The notes under the pieces were generated by a model. It made no database searches, was not told the DNA's origin, and saw only the letters and a program-made list of their open reading frames with translations. This document shows, piece by piece, positions 63,340 through 64,000 of a DNA stretch of 64,000 bases. This DNA is from Gymnopilus junonius. Taxonomy: Eukaryota > Basidiomycota > Agaricomycetes > Agaricales > Galerinaceae. The first letter of the stretch is position 1. Each line of letters begins with the position of its first letter. The stretch lies in assembly GCA_015501075.1 (NCBI GenBank), contig JADNYJ010000005.1:186001-250000 (forward strand), in the 5' to 3' direction. Position numbers and translations under genes: made by a program.

Positions 63340-64000
63340 ATGCTAGAATTCGACTCGGAAGAAGACACTAGCGACGAACTCTTTGACGCTGAGGACGACT
63401 TGGACGCCGAAGCAGACGATGATGACACTGTTGATCCACTGCTTGCAAACATGGCCGGTGGGGATGCTGCTGACGATGTAACTGACGATGGCGACGACGT
63501 CGGTCACCTCTGTGGCTCAGTTACTCCATATGTTGACCCCTTTATGTGTAGGACTCCGTCTCTGAAGAATCTGACGAAGAGGAGGACGAAGAGGAGGACG
63601 AGGACGAGGAGGATGATGATGAACCTTCTCTGGATTTGGGCCTCGACTTGGGCCTTACAGATGAAGGCGTCCCTCCCCCCTCAGCGAGCAGGGCTCAGCT
63701 CGGACAATGGAGAGCCAGTCTCCATCTGGGCCTCCCCCAGCGCGTAAGACTCCTCTCGTATAGCAAGAGCTAATGCATACTATTGTAATGTATTCTCCAG
63801 CACCGACTCCTCCACGCAAGCGTTCTCTCTCACCTGCTACTCGTCGAAGAATGAAACTAGCCTTCTCGCTGGATAACATTCCTCGCTCCTATACCATCGA
63901 AGCCATTTGCGCCATCCCGCATCCTGTCCCTACGCATGCACTAGCTGCCTCTGCATGTATAACGCACCTCTTAACGGGTTCAGAGGACGGATATATCAGA
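63340..64000 (+). CDS. SPT8: SPT8-like SAGA subunit (5' part, cut by window edge)
   Basis: Start MLEFDSEEDTSDELFDAEDD at 63340. Exon 1 (63340-63498) and exon 2 (from 63552) encode a very acidic N-terminus (SEESDEEEDEEEDEDEEDDD) and DLGLDLGLTDEG. After an intron come RSLSPATRRRMKLAFSLDN and YTIEAICAIPHPVPTHALAA, then CITHLLTGSEDGYIR, the entry to the WD propeller. This matches Spt8, a WD-repeat subunit of SAGA that contacts TBP. The exon 2-3 junction near 63741 is ambiguous: a GT donor with acceptor at ACGCAAG, or a GC donor (GCGTAAG) with acceptor at CTCCAG, both keep the frame. The C-terminus lies beyond the window. Confidence 0.85.

Overview
This window is nuclear DNA from a filamentous basidiomycete, most likely a mushroom-forming Agaricomycete. 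The genes are tightly packed and cut by many introns of about 45-60 nt. The gene set includes alpha-1,3-glucan synthase, a SAM-domain Ste11 MAPKKK, an expansin-like secreted protein and a mushroom-type kinase-like gene. There are no operons, rRNA genes, CRISPR arrays or phage genes. I built the gene models by joining exons by eye at splice sites, checking reading phase and family motifs. Models given with exon coordinates are phase-consistent; the others are reliable as loci but not at every splice site.

Layout. 1-5695 (-): 5' part of a very large protein with two C1-type zinc fingers, perhaps UNC80-like. 5768-7548 (+): DUF4211/CCDC82-like protein. 8266-9535 (+): kinase-like protein. 9630-10860 (-) NSRP1-like splicing factor, divergent from 10949-12017 (+) exosome subunit MTR3. 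12126-13381: a non-autonomous DNA transposon with terminal inverted repeats, ending 29 bp before an L-type amino-acid transporter (13411-15956). 16393-16776 ATX1 copper chaperone, 16887-17493 COA8, 17510-22109 (-) NUP133, 22245-23303 (-) SAM methyltransferase. 24556-25660 HTD2-like dehydratase, with its stop 2 bp from that of the PRCC-like gene (25663-26911, -). 27229-35285 (-) alpha-1,3-glucan synthase, divergent from 35452-38967 (+) STE11. 39196-41506 (-) TRM1. 41714-42445 (-) and 42752-44536 (+) are two unrecognised genes. 44971-47152 CMR1/WDR76. 47207-48476 (-) CSM3/TIPIN, divergent from 48557-49517 (+) N-terminal methyltransferase NTM1. 49725-50865 (-) adenylate kinase, 51136-52440 (-) COQ11-like, 53104-54301 (-) expansin-like. 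54676-56007 SCAMP, 56439-58738 PAB1. 59147-60454 (-) methyltransferase, 39 bp from a divergent small membrane protein (60494-61107). 61119-63289 (-) SRP54. 63340-end (+) SPT8, cut by the window edge.

Most genes are housekeeping: RNA processing and decay (NSRP1, MTR3, TRM1, PAB1), genome maintenance and transcription (CMR1, CSM3, SPT8), nuclear pore, secretion (SRP54, SCAMP), mitochondria (COA8, HTD2, adenylate kinase, COQ11-like) and cell wall or signalling (AGS1, expansin-like, STE11). The unusual signals are: eight introns that appear to use a GC rather than GT donor; two genes with a one-base frame break at a conserved motif (SCAMP and the 22245-23303 methyltransferase); the transposon that forms the immediate upstream region of the transporter; and several extreme exons of 3, 4, 8 and 12 nt. 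I did not find a clearly new multi-gene system.
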